DNA from: Trachelipus rathkii | Lineage: Eukaryota > Arthropoda > Malacostraca > Isopoda > Trachelipodidae | Assembly: GCA_015478945.1 (NCBI GenBank) | Contig: JABUQX010021306.1 | Location: forward strand, 1 to 32,997 | DNA length: 32,997 bases | Direction of reading: 5' to 3' | Part shown: piece by piece, positions 1-21,330 of the stretch | How the letters are laid out: each line of letters starts with the position of its first letter | Position numbering within the stretch: position 1 is the first letter of the stretch | Translations under genes and position numbers: made by a program | The notes under the pieces: generated by a model | What the model saw: only the letters and a program-made list of their open reading frames with translations | The model's database searches: none | Told to the model about the DNA's origin: nothing

Positions 1-660
1 ATTTATATATATATTATATTATTATTTATTATTTATATATTAATTATTATTTATTTATAAATTAAGTTTAAATATAATATATATAATATATATATTATAT
101 CTATATATATATATATATATTATTAATAATAATACATATTATATATTTATAATATTATATATATAAATATATATATTATATATTAATATTAATATATATT
201 ATTTATATATATATATATATATAATATATATATATATATAATATATTAGTATTATATATTATATAATTATATAATATTAATTATATATATATATTATATA
301 TAAATATATTATATAATATTATATATATTATTATATAATATATATTAATATTTTATATACTATATATATATATATATTATTAAATTACTATATATTATAT
401 ATATTATATAATATATATATATATATATTATTATATATATATATATAATATATAGTATATATATAATATAATATTATAATATATTATATAATATATAATA
501 TTATTAATTAAATATATATATATATATATATCTATATATATATTATATTATATATATATATCATTAATATAGTATATTAATTTAATATATATAATATATC
601 CGTATATATATATATTATACTATATTAATATATATAGTATTATATCTTATATTATAGTAC
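1..660. repeat. AT-dinucleotide-rich low-complexity array
   Basis: Almost pure A/T, dominated by TA runs and short ATT/TTA variants, with only a handful of G or C bases. No open frame of interest. Such arrays recur through the window and are typical of simple-sequence DNA. Their irregular units could also reflect sequencing error. Confidence 0.9.
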
Positions 661-1320
661 ACTATATGCTTTCCATAATGACTGGGGATTAGGGATGCTC
701 ATATAATCATAACACCTATGAGTGATAGTCATTAATTCGAGGTCACATGTAATAGAGCTCATATAACTCTAAGTAGTATATATATAAAGTAGTATCAGGA
801 CAGATTGATATCCTAATTAAAAACCAGCTTATAGATATAAAACTTAGTGGCAGAAAAAAGACTATTTTCAGGATATTAATAAAATTTTAGATGTAATTTA
901 ATTTATGACAAAATTCTTCGAAGAGCAGTAGAATTCTGTAAATAATTCATTAGGGATTTGGTGTCATACAGTGTCAACTCCGATGATTGTTGCGTGTGAA
1001 TTTTTGATTCATGATATTAGACAGTCATGATAAAAATGAATGTCATGTGTTGATATTTATTGATTGTGCTGTGTTTGGTGTGAGAGGCCTGAAGTGTGAG
1101 TAGTGTGGTTTGTCTATATCACTCTCATAATGAATACTTGAATACACTCCTAAGGTGATAGGTTGAGTTATTTCTTATCACTTCATGTTTAGAGTGCTGT
1201 GGTTCAGTACAAACTCCTATATATAGATATTCCTTGTAAGACATTTACTCTCGATCCTAAAATCTAAGAATAAATTTTCATATATTACCCCCCCTGTAGG
1301 GGTATATTTCTCACCAAAAT
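661..1320. other. Unassigned sequence, no gene seen
   Basis: Mixed-composition AT-rich sequence with no long open frame, no recognisable domain and no RNA gene structure that I could find on either strand. Confidence 0.6.
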
Positions 1321-1610
1321 TTTTATTTTATATATAATTATATTATTATTTATATTATTTATTTAATTATATATTATTATTTTTTCCATTATATTTATTT
1401 GTTTTATATAATATTATTAATATATATAATATATATATATATAATATATATATATATATATTATATATATATTATAATATATATATATTAATTTAATTAA
1501 TATATATATAATATATATATTATATTAATATATTAAATATATATTATCATATATATATATATTATATATATTATATAATTATTATTAATAATATATAACT
1601 ATATAATATA
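1321..1610. repeat. AT-dinucleotide-rich array
   Basis: Long stretch of TA, TAT and ATT runs, nearly free of G and C. Confidence 0.88.
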
Positions 1611-1930
1611 AAGAGAAGAGAGAGAAAGATGAGATAGAAGTGAGAGTCACAGCACTGTAACCAAATTATCTCCAGATTCTTTCCTAAGTAGATAGAGAAG
1701 AGAAGAGTTTAAAATTCAAACTTTGAGAGAGACATAAAATACATAATGCAGAAAACTTCCTATATGCTCAGGAGAACTTCAAGATAGAGTGAAAGAGAGA
1801 GATGAAGAGAGTGAGATATTAAGTTAGAAATGAGTATTTTTTATCATGCATATATGGTTGGGGTTATGAAAGAGTGACGCCCTAGAAGTTAACGAGAGAG
1901 AGAGAAGAGAGAGAGAAAGAAGATGAGAAG
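1611..1930. repeat. GA-rich purine-biased tract
   Basis: Repeated GAGA, AGAGAGA and GAAGAGAG runs on the plus strand, mixed with ordinary sequence. No fixed unit length is visible. Confidence 0.6.
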
Positions 1931-2947
1931 GGATAATTCGACAATTTTTGTTATAGAAGTATTAGTTTGCTAATTTTACTAAGTCATTTAAAAATCCAGG
2001 CAGTGATTCTTAGGACTTTTCGATATCATGAATATTTACTAGCCAGCATAACAAAGTGTTTAATGCTTCGTGCTCATAGGAGTTGTTCTTCTTCTCAGTT
2101 CACGAGACTAATATTTTGCTACGCATTTTCCAATCCTGGCAAAATCTCAATAATATATGCATACGCGGACATCAATCTTCCTATAGTTTATCTATTTTCA
2201 TCGCCGATTCTCCGATTCGACACTAATTTCTTCCCATCTTGTTTTCTTGATAATTATATGATATGGCGTGATTTCTCATTTCTGATAAATAATATATACC
2301 TGCTAACTTCAACTTTTCCAATATTCATGGCCAAATATAATCTCATAGTGTCTGGAAAGGCTAGAATAAATTCCCTCTTCTTCTGATTGCGATGCTAATT
2401 CTTTTCGGAGACTATCTATGTTTGCAGGTTTTCCGATTTATTGATGCCGATTTTCATTCGAATACCTGTTAGAATAATTACCCCTTTTTGTACCGATATA
2501 TATTGGAGTGCGAACGCCGATTGTGCTCATGATTGCGTTTCGAACACATAATATTTTCCCGTTTCTCGCATTTTGTATCTGCTGAAAATAGGTGTTTCTT
2601 CATAATTCGCAAAAAACTAATTTCCCAGAGATTGGTCTTGCTGATTTGGCGTCGATGCTTCGGGATTCGGCTATCTTGGTTCGCATCCTATTTAAGCTAT
2701 TGAATCATGAAGAAAGTATGTTTTTTCTTTTTCTGGGTTTATTTTCTTTGTTTTTCATTCAATTTTGATTTAGTATGTTATTTATATTTATAATATGTAT
2801 TGTTATTATTACATTAGTAAGTGTAAATAATAGTAATTATTTTCTTATAATAACTCTATAATAATGCAATTAATTATAACTCAAAATAGATCATACCAGT
2901 GTCGATATTACATCAATAATAATGATGAACTAATACTGCTCTATTCC
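1931..2947. other. Unassigned sequence, no supported gene
   Basis: A 139-codon plus-strand open frame (1967-2386) lies here. Its product is a string of hydrophobic and aromatic residues with no domain signature, it begins at a non-ATG codon, and its composition fits AT-rich non-coding DNA. I do not call it a gene. Confidence 0.5.
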
Positions 2948-3260
2948 CTACGTATGAAGATAAGAATCGCTCACTAGATCAGAGAAGAAGAAGAGAGAAA
3001 GAAGATAAGAGAAATAGAAAGAAGAAGAGGAGGAAAGAGAGACCACGGACATAGATAGTAGGGAGAATAAAGAGAGGAGAAGAAAGAAGAAGAAGAAAGA
3101 AGAAGAAGAAGAAGAGGAAAGGAACATCAAGAAGGATCGCAATTGAAAATGGACACACAGACTTCGTAAGAAAGAAAGAAAATCAGCACAGAGAAGAAGA
3201 GAGTAGAACGGAAGAAGAAGACGCAGAGAGTCTCTAAGAAAGTAAACGAAGCACATTCAA
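2948..3260. repeat. Purine-rich (GAA/GAAG) tract
   Basis: About 300 bases almost entirely A and G on the plus strand, with GAAGAA and AGAAGAAGAAG runs densest at 3080-3120. The minus-strand open frame here encodes only Ser/Leu/Phe low complexity and is a product of the pyrimidine tract, not a gene. Confidence 0.75.
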
Positions 3261-5100
3261 TCGCGACATCAGGAAGAAATATTCTGATCCCCCGGGGGGA
3301 TATTCAACACTTTTGTGCTCGCGCAATTCTTTCTCAAGCTCTCTTAAGTTATAGAGTTAGAAAGTGTGTGACATTATTTCTGCTATAGTACAGATTCCGC
3401 TTTTGTACAGACGTCTATAACTACGTTGGGAATCTATTCCACTTCAGCGCGGTAACAAGCGATGATGAAGATTGAGGCCACTCAGCGAATTCATTTTCTC
3501 ACTTAAACTGCAATGTATATGCTCGCAGGTGTATCCTCAGTCGAGAGCGAAGTGGGTGAGAGTATTCAGATAAATGGTAATCAAAACACATTTATTTAGA
3601 TTAGTTCACGGTTTGTGTGCTCATACCAATATTCTTGAGTGACGCCAGAGCACAATATCTATCGCAGTGCAATCAAATAATTTCTGTTTGTGTGAAAAGA
3701 GCCTTTTTAAATTCATACCCTTAAAAATTAATAGAAATTATTATCAGAACATAGCAATTATGAGTGCCTGATATCCTAAAATCTTGTGAAGCTTGGCATA
3801 TCAATATCTTATTTAATCATAGGATGTACCAACTACTAAAGTACGGTCTCAAGGAGTACAATCTTAGGCTATTATACGCTTCTCACCATCTGTCGCTCCA
3901 AGAAGTGACAAACACTGATAGTTAATTCTTTCAAAATTAAGATTAATACATTTCTAGCATTATTTAGATACAAGGAATTGAAATCTAACCCACCGATAAT
4001 TCGTGATTTTCAGACAAGTTACTTTATATCCAGTCAGTACCTGGAGGACACACTCGCACTTGAATTTTACGTTTATTTTCGATCGTGACGCATGTGACTA
4101 TAATTTAATAAGACATTAGGCCTATGACTACAATATCATTTAAATTATTTAGATTTCATGTAACAATAAGTGTATCTACTTACTTCTCAGTATCAACTCT
4201 GGGGTTTGATACTTCGCATTTTATAAACTAATGCTTATATTATGTGAGATTCGATTAGACATTTAGAACTTTTTGACAATAACTCAAAAACACAAAGGGT
4301 TGCTGTGATTGGCACTTTCATTTAACTATCACAATTTTGATTGACCCTAACGAAGCGGGTCGACTATTCGCGTGCAATTAAATCAAGTTAATCCTTCTAG
4401 TCGATATACTGACTCAAGTACTCTCATTAACGGGATGATTTAGTGATGTTTTTAGTTTGTTTCAATAAATAATGAATAGGCCTTCTTTAGCTGATTTGTG
4501 ATACAAGAGCATTATTTCTGTTTATCGCATTTATCAGGCATTTTATTTTACTATATATTATGTTATTTATGTTATTATTAATATATTAGTATGTATATTG
4601 CATTAATATAAACTCTTATCTCTCTAGGTATTTATTATTTTTAATTGCTTGTATATTCCAAATACTGATATATTCTCTTAAATCATATTTTTTAAATCTT
4701 ACTTATATCCTAAAATTATATATATTTATGTCACTGCTGACTATTTACTTATTTTGTATACTCAATATAGTGGTGTATATCATATTTTTACTTATATCTA
4801 ATTTCGTAGGTAATATTATTATCGGGGTGGAGTTGAAATATTGATGCGCTTGCCCACAGATACCAGAGGACAGCTATTAACACACTGTGTGTATAGTGAA
4901 TCAGAAAATGAGGTGGTGGAGTGCTTTGTTTGAGCATTAGTGTGTCATTGCACACTAAAATCAAACTTTGACATGCATAGAGTGTGTAATTTTATATTGC
5001 ATGACTCAGAGAATTCTCTACTTATGGGTCCGTGTAGCTATATACGTGAAAGGTTCAATCATACACTAAATACTAGTAAATCAATTATAGATCCGACGAT
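3261..5100. other. Unassigned sequence, no gene seen
   Basis: AT-rich sequence of mixed composition. I found no long open frame, domain motif or repeat array on either strand. It lies downstream of the minus-strand gene and may contain more of its introns, but nothing shows it. Confidence 0.5.
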
Positions 5101-5175
5101 AAACAGCAAGAACTAATATATATAGCTAAGATTCAGTTATTAATAACTGATAATGATTAATCTTTTATAAGTACA

Positions 5176-5950
5176 TCATCTATGAGGATATACCTGTTCA
5201 TTCCTGCGAGCAGAAAGATAGACATTACACATTGGAAAACGACCTTGTGCAAATAAGTATCTCCTCATGGAAAGACATCTAAATTTTGTGGCAAGGATTT
5301 CCACTGCTCCATTTCCAGGATTGACCGTAATCATTAGGTAACGCGCCACACTTAAATGACAAGTCACGAGTATACCTTTGGAGGTCAAAGAGATCTTGCG
5401 CTAACAGATTCTAAAGATATTACATCAATTACGGAAATCTTTTTAATCAGTCAAGTTTAATTGCTACACATTTGACAGTTAGGCGCTGATTTTTCTATAA
5501 GGGGCACAGTGTGGTCACTATCATGGAGTGCTCTCACCCTTCTCATTATCTTGCACAGCTCCTATAAGGACTCATGTCACCTTTCACTGGAGACGACACT
5601 CACATTTCATATAATATCTGTGCGATGTTTGATCTCATATCCTCGCTTTTTCTCTCTGTCTCGCTAAGTACAGAGGAGTAGACTGAGTCGCGGCAAATCG
5701 AGGTGGCAGCCTCAGATTAGCTCCGTTACGCACATTCTATATTGACAATCCGTCCGATACAATAACACTCTCGATATCCTCGCTATCTGTATTGCCAGCC
5801 AGGCTCTACTTATCATCTCATAACCTCCATTTTTTTACCCAGTATCGTTTTGGACGTGGCTGTAATTACACCCGGCTGTGAAACATCACTCCGGTGAAAT
5901 TCTGATCTCAGATAGCGACGCTACCTTCACTTGCATTGTTACCTTCATAC
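5176..5950 (-). pseudogene. Possible damaged EGF-like coding sequence of the Uif-like gene
   Basis: This stretch is less AT-rich than its surroundings and lies just downstream of the GCC2/GCC3-like traces on the same strand. A 70-codon open frame at 5176-5388 includes NPGNGAVEILATKFRCL, which resembles the NPC-NGG-C...F-C-C spacing of an EGF module with cysteines lost. A donor-like CAG-GTATAT lies near its end. Another frame has KCECRLQ near 5590. No frame stays open long enough to define an exon. Uif-family proteins carry many EGF repeats after this point, so the position fits, but the match is weak and could be chance. Confidence 0.25.
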
Positions 5951-5955
5951 CAATA

Positions 5956-6893
5956 CTATATACTACTCGGCCTGCATGAGAGATCATCGCCTTCTTTTAC
6001 GCATGCAATTTGATAATATCTCTGGAATGGACACTTGACAAAAAATGGTATATAGACCAGTCGCATAGGGTGTGTTCTCATGGAGCACAACACAATTTGT
6101 CTACAATACTTCTTGTGACTAGGGAGCTTCTTTAGCTGAGTAATAACTAAAGGTATCTGGTGGACATTCCTTGGCATTCAAGCTATCGCAATCCTGACTA
6201 ACAGATTTGCCATAGTTGGTTAGGAGTGATGCTCTTCGTATAAAATCTTTGTCATGGCAGCAAGAATATATTCATCGACACAAGTGGGCATACATATCCT
6301 GTTGGGAAATAAGTTCAAAAATCCGCGATGCGCACTACAATGCACTCATAAGATTTAGCATCTATAATATCGTGCTAACAGGTCATTAGCATCGTAACCC
6401 ACCACGATGGACACTGTTACAAGATGCCTGCTGTGTGTGTGATATGGTGTGGTGCGGGTGTTCTAGGACTGAGCTTACGTTCGGCTCCTCTGTGATAAGC
6501 TACATAGTGAATTGCAACGATGGCAGGCAATGTTAGGACATCGTGTGGTCCTATGCCCATATGACCTTTTCATTCTAAATTAAATTTTCATTACTCATTA
6601 TACCGCCGGTAGTTATATATACTCCGTGTCGGCTATAGAGAGAATCTCTAGGTGGTCTCCTCTCATTTGGGGTAGAACATATCTAGTTTTCATCTCTCGG
6701 AGATCCTATCCGTCTAATGGACAAGTACTTTTGATCGACTCGTGGACATTTGTTATGGGATACTGTGGTGAACGTGTTCTAAGTCAGTGATATACCCAAA
6801 GGATTCAGAAAGTGTTACGGGGTAAGGCTTTTTCATCTAGCAGCAGTCATTCAGTGCACACTAACGTATGCTGAATATAATATGTTGGTTCAT
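5956..6893 (-). pseudogene. Damaged downstream exon(s) of the Uif-like gene with GCC2/GCC3-like motifs
   Basis: Immediately 3' of the last clean exon, a good acceptor (TATTTAG before 6893) follows a 94-base intron and opens MNQHIIFSIR in the matching phase 0. The frame then stops at 6861-6863. Coding-like fragments continue in changing frames: LLLDEKALPRNTF at 6808-6846; a 50-codon open frame at 6122-6271 ending KECPPDTFSYYSAKEAP; then FVKCPFQRYYQ at 6010-6039 in another frame, followed by EGDDLSCRP. The C-P-P-x-T-F and K-C-P-F-x-x-Y-Y-Q patterns are those of GCC2/GCC3 (ephrin-receptor-like) modules, which I recall follow the HYR and sushi modules in Uif and SVEP1-type proteins. Multiple frame changes within 800 bases mean either sequencing indels or real decay. 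I have not reconstructed the intact product. Confidence 0.6.
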
Positions 6894-6987
6894 CTAAATA
6901 GCAATAAACATGTATTCAATTTTAAACAATATTTTTTCTTCTTTAAGTTACTTATAACATTTTTCACACATCTATCGGTACACTTAC
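6894..6987 (-). other. uif: Inferred intron 11
   Basis: Begins GTAAGT (a full consensus donor) and ends TGCTATTTAG. It is 94 bases long and AT-rich. It joins SNA to MNQHIIF in phase 0. This is the last junction before the frame becomes broken. Confidence 0.65.
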
Positions 6988-15435
<8,448 letters not shown>

Positions 15436-15437
15436 CT

Positions 15438-16080
15438 GTATATATATATATATATAGATATTATATACTATATCATCCTTATTATAACTTAAATAATAAT
15501 GCTATAAATAAAATAAATTATATATATATATTAAATCATATTATTTATCTCTTCATCATTATAAGTATACTATCATTTATAAGAGATATATTTTTCTGAG
15601 AAATAGAATTACTTAATTTCAATTTAAAACATTTTATTTTTAATCAAAAAAGATAAAAATATGATTTATTATATTAATTATATATGTATATTAATATTAT
15701 TTATTAACTATATATATAATCTATATTTAATCTTATATATATATATATATTACTATCTATATATATACTATATATATAAATATTATATAATATATAATCT
15801 TATATTAATATTAATATATTAATTAATAATATATATTATATATAATCATCATATATAAATATATCATTTATAATATATAATATACATTAATATATAATTA
15901 TATATACTATATAGCTATTAATATACTAATATTATATATTTATATATATATATTTATATAATCTATTACATCCGTGAGGTATATTACTAATTAATATCTA
16001 TCTATAATATGTATCCGGTTCTAATATTCATGCTTATATTATATATCATCTATATATATTTCTTTATATAAAGTATAACA
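15438..16080. repeat. AT-rich array and simple sequence upstream of the clean exons
   Basis: Starts with a TA run immediately before the exon 1 acceptor and continues as TA/TAA-rich sequence with short unique islands. The missing upstream lectin exon should lie beyond it. Confidence 0.8.
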
Positions 16081-16330
16081 TTTTATTTATCTAGCAATAC
16101 AAAAAGCAATTCTTCACATAGGATTTGAAATTATTATTATAAATGCAAACAAGTTACCTAATTGCAGATTCCCCTACCAGACACCTTATTAGCACACAGA
16201 GAGCATTATAGTTTTAAGTACTTTAACTTATTTGCTTATAGTAAAATCAATATTATTCTTAAGACTATGCAAATCTAGTAATCATACTAATGGAGGATTA
16301 GAAATTCGAAATACAACATATTAATATATA
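16081..16330. other. Short unique island, no gene seen
   Basis: Mixed AT-rich sequence between two simple-sequence arrays. I see no domain or RNA gene. Confidence 0.5.
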
Positions 16331-16800
16331 TATATATATCAGCGTAGTCGGTAGAGAGAATAAAATATTATATATATGACTACTAAATCTATGCACTTAG
16401 TCCCATAAATATCCATAATATATATTACTCTAAATTATTAAATTACATATATAATTATATTTTTATATCATATATATAATATATATATATATACTATATT
16501 ATTAATTTAATTATTAATATATATATATATATATATATGATATATAATCTATTTATATTCTATCTTTAATATATATCCTTAATTAATATATATTATATTT
16601 ATTAATATAAATAATTAATTATATAATATTAAATTAATATTCTATTAATATTATTATATATTTTAATATTAATTATAATAATTATATATATAATCTATAT
16701 TACATTTATATATATTAATTATTATTATATCTATATATTACTTAATATATATATCATATTATATAATATATATTTAGGTATTATTATATATATTATATCA
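16331..16800. repeat. AT-dinucleotide-rich array
   Basis: TA, ATT and TTA runs with sparse unique bases. Confidence 0.85.
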
Positions 16801-19800
16801 AAGTAAACTATTTTATAAAATTATATAAACACTTAATTGATTTGGGTCATTACACTTGCTTACAAATATGTAATTGAACGTAAAGTATATGAGTTCTAGC
16901 GCCATATAATATGTCATTGTGATATGATCATTGATTCCACGAACGGTTATGAGACATTTTTATTTGGTATAAGAGTTTCTATATATATATTATATTTAAT
17001 TTTATTTTTCCACTACTACTTAGAATCTTCTGTAAATCCAATATATTTAAACTATATATATATATTTTTTATGAGTATTTAAACTTATTTGTAAATCTTT
17101 ATTAGAATATATATACTATATAGTAGGTAGGCGTATGTCAACGAACCTAGGTGATAAATATATATATACTATACTATAATATACTAGGGTATAGCTCGTT
17201 ACAAAAGAACAACAATGTATATTACTATATATAATAGGTGGGTTTTATGAATAATTATAAGTTTAGATTCCTTTTCCATTCGCTGTATCAATAATCAAAT
17301 TTAACAACTAAGACATGCTGTAATAAAAAATCCAGAACCTACAGAAATGTAGAACAAACTCTCAAACTTTTGCTCGCTAAGCACCGCTGTTGCAAATTTT
17401 GTTTCGAAAAACCGTAGAGAGTGTCAAAAAATTTGACTTCCTAACCCGACGGAGTAGCTTTCTACATGAGATAACTTGACAGCCCGCCGAGTGGAATTAT
17501 TCCGACACCAATAATCTACCAAAGTATTTCCTAAGTTACTTAAGTACTGTACACTTGAATTTATCATCATTAAGTTGTATTAATAAGTATAATACTTCCT
17601 ACGCACTAGAGGTGTATTATTTTTTTTATTTTTGTTATATTAGTATTTTTATTTTTTATGAGAGACTCATTCGACCCAATCCGGGCGGCTGACCTAACTA
17701 CATTTTACGAGCTGAATAGACCGATGTTTATACTATCGATGATACTCACCTCACTTCAGTATCATTACGACTTTATACGTAATTTCATATCAAAGTATAT
17801 ACTAACTTTGATTACTATTATCTAATATTTACATAATCCGAATAACAATTTATTAAATTATATAATTATTCTACTAATTTCATTATAATAAACTGTTATA
17901 TTGAAATATATATTTACATTAGATTTCATTTATTATATCATGGTCCCTATGAATAATTGTTAAAATCTTTTTTAAAAATTGAATATTTATGTTTCCTATA
18001 AAAATTGATGAAATGATTTTTTATATTATTTTTCAAGATCTTATAAAGATTTTAAGTACATTAAGATAATTGAAATGTCCTATAATAATATGTACTAAAC
18101 TTTAACTATATATATTACGTAAGTAAATATATTGGTTCATTCGCGCTATCCGTCGACCTACATTTTCGTGTTGTACCTAAACTACCCATTAGACAATTTG
18201 CAATCAAATCGAGAGTATACGACTATGTACAACACATATACCCTATATAGCGAGATCACTATTGATAAACAGGTATCATAGTACGAACCCAACTCTGAGA
18301 ACACCATAGAGCCTTGGGGACTGAGTCGTATGATCTCCGTCTGTTCTACTTTGTGAGTGAGAAACTAATCACCACCACATATAACACAGAGCGAAAGATA
18401 GTGAGTAACAGTGCATATCTACGAGGAAGCCACACTGCACTTCGCACATATAGCGTATACATTAAGAGGCCCAACTATAGGAAGTGTGACACAGCACAGA
18501 ACTACACAGGCACGAACACACACACGAGACACATATATTATATATGTGAACAGTTAATTTCTATTTTTTTCTTGTTTTTTGTTAGCAAAATTTATATATA
18601 TGTTTAATAATAATGGTTATTAATAAATTTTATATTTTATTATATAAAATAATTTATTATTATTATCGAAGTTATGCAATTTGTGTATCCAAATACTATG
18701 AAATATGAAAATATGAGGCATCATGTAAGTTTATAAGAGCTATAAAGGATATTCGTCATATTAATCATGGTAAAATCTATTATGAAGAATATATAGAAAT
18801 ATTAATTATAAGTAAATATAACATATTATTTCATTAGTCTAAATCTATTTTCGTGCATTTTAATCAATAATTTTTACATGTTTAGTATTACGTTATGATT
18901 ACATATGATTAACAAGTTATTTTAATCATTTTAAAAAATATAAATATAATTAATAAAAAAACAGTCAATAATATTTAGAGTTAACTAAATACGGATACGA
19001 TTTCCGGTGGTTAGAACATGCGTAAAACAGGGTATAATAAGATAGAATTAATATACTTTATATATACCGCAATAAGTAATTGATACATATATAAAGAGTC
19101 CGGTAGTGTACCTCCTATCGGTATACCTTATATATATACTATGTGAGGGGATACGATAATATAAATATTCAGTGCGAGATGAGTAGGCATTCACAGTACG
19201 TTTTACCCACACATCTATCATTGAAACTTTATGAAAATTAATTAAACTCTCTAAGGAGACAGACTCCCGTAGCCGTAAAATGCTCTGTCGTTATTTAATT
19301 TATCCGAGCCCACGCATGGTTGTCCTACTCAGAAATATATCTAAAATTCTTAATTTTCATTTGCCCTATACTCCATACATCACTTCTGTTAAGAATCAAA
19401 TTTGGACAAGTTTCTCCAAGGCACGTTCCTACTTTGCTACGAAGGCTGATATGAAGAATATTAAGAGTAATTTGAATTAACGACGAGTTGTGCTTGGAAT
19501 GCCCTTCCCATGTTGTTATCTCATCAATAGTATTGCGATACGAATATGAAAGACCTAACGCGTAGCCCAGTAAATCCAGTCTCGCATTCAGAATGAGACC
19601 AGATATGCTGAGCTTGACATACTTAATTAAAAAAAAAGAATATGAGAACTGATACATGAATAGATCAGAAATGATATTAGGGTTTTGAAACTGCAACGAA
19701 CTTCTCTTTCTTTCTTTCTCTCTTGTTAGAATGACATATTTTTTTTCAATCGATACCTTGTCACGGATGCCACGAAAAGAAATAGGTAAATGTAAGTACG

Positions 19801-19850
19801 AAAATTCTTCGTCCCGAACACAATACGAACCAATTTAGAGCCACTAATAC
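16801..19850. other. Unassigned sequence, possible lectin remnant only
   Basis: AT-rich sequence with some more balanced patches (17.3-17.5, 18.1-18.5 and 19.2-19.7 kb). The open frames at 18314-18607 (plus) and 19325-19696 (minus) have no domain I recognise. A weak candidate for the missing lectin exon at 17304-17423 is listed in the findings. The minus-strand gene's 5' end should lie on this side. Confidence 0.5.
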
Positions 19851-20340
19851 ATACCGTATATATAATATGACTGTATAAATACTAGTATAATAATATATTA
19901 TTATATACTATATAACTATATATATAATTAGTAGAACTATATATAATATATATCCCCTTTCATTATTACTATAAATTAATATAATATATAATATATATAT
20001 ATATATACTATATATAATAATATATATATACTATAGATATAGTCAGTGACTTTATCGATATAATATTCTATATATATATATAGCGGGGAAGTAATATATA
20101 GAGTATATATATAATATGTATACTATTATATACTCATAACCTCTTCATACTTATCCCACCTTTAGATTTAATTTATATATATATATTATTAATATATACC
20201 ACAGAGCTTCCCAATTTACGTAATTCACTAACTTACCCTAATATAGCTATATATAATACTATATATATACTTAATATATATATAGTACGTTATAAAAATA
20301 CCATATATATATATACCTATACTATATATAATGGTTTAGT
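19851..20340. repeat. AT-dinucleotide-rich array
   Basis: TA runs broken by short unique pieces. Confidence 0.8.
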
Positions 20341-20810
20341 GTAGTACTGAGCTTTGACCGATTATAAACTCATTTTAAAAGTCACTATACAATACAACAT
20401 ATAAATTAAAGTCACAAATTAAAAATAAAATCTCCACATCTAAAAGGATAGAATATTATCTATAATCCAGTAATATCCGAATAAATGGAAACGAAAGCCC
20501 TTTTGTATTAAAGGACATCATAGAAGGATATAAAAATCAATCAAGTATGTAACAGAATTATTCAATTTTTCAATCCTCCTCTCTAACCAGATAGCCCTAA
20601 TTTACTTGTTTTAATAACTGGTTTAAACGCTCTCGTAACACAAATTAGATCTTGTCCCCAATTTTTAAGGCAACTCCGCTCCGCTCACCTCCTCTCTATC
20701 TCAATTGTAAGCATATCTTGTAATACACCAGATTAAACTCCCTAATAAATAATTAGGTACTCTGGGCGCTCGTTGCTATAAGCCAAAACCCGCATGTTTC
20801 GATATAATAG
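20341..20810. other. Unassigned unique sequence
   Basis: Mixed composition with no long open frame and no recognised motif on either strand. Confidence 0.5.
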
Positions 20811-21330
20811 TATTATATATATACCCAACCGAACTTGTATATATATTATCATATATATAGTATATATCTATATATTATATATATATATATAGAATAGTAT
20901 AGTATATATATTATAATAATATATATACTATAATATATATATATAATATACATATATAAACCTACGAAATGGATTTCTTTAAGCACGAAAGAGAATTACT
21001 CTAATCCCAATTTATATACTTATATATGAGATATATATACTATATATATATATATATATATTAGTATATATATATATATATATTATACTTTATATGTATT
21101 CTAATACTATATAAATATATATATATATAGTTAATCTATATATATATAAGTATATATATATATCATACATATATATATATAATTAATATCTATATATAGT
21201 ATATATATATATCATATATATATCATATTATAATATATTATAGTAATATATATATATTATATTATAATAGTAGTATGTGTATATAATCAATATATATATT
21301 TATGAAAAATATATATAGATATTTCCGAAG
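20811..21330. repeat. AT-dinucleotide-rich array
   Basis: Nearly continuous TA/TATA simple sequence. Confidence 0.88.

Noticed and set aside
1967..2386. 139-codon plus-strand open frame
   Set aside because: Non-ATG start, no domain, hydrophobic AT-driven composition and no splice context.
18314..18607. 97-codon plus-strand open frame
   Set aside because: No recognisable family and no supporting signals. It ends in a TA-rich array.
19325..19696. 123-codon minus-strand open frame, and an EGF-like ECETGFTGLR string in another frame over it
   Set aside because: The open frame has no domain I know. The EGF-like string is ten residues in a different frame with no matching cysteines around it, so chance is a sufficient explanation. 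It is also on the wrong side of the gene for the EGF-rich part of Uif.
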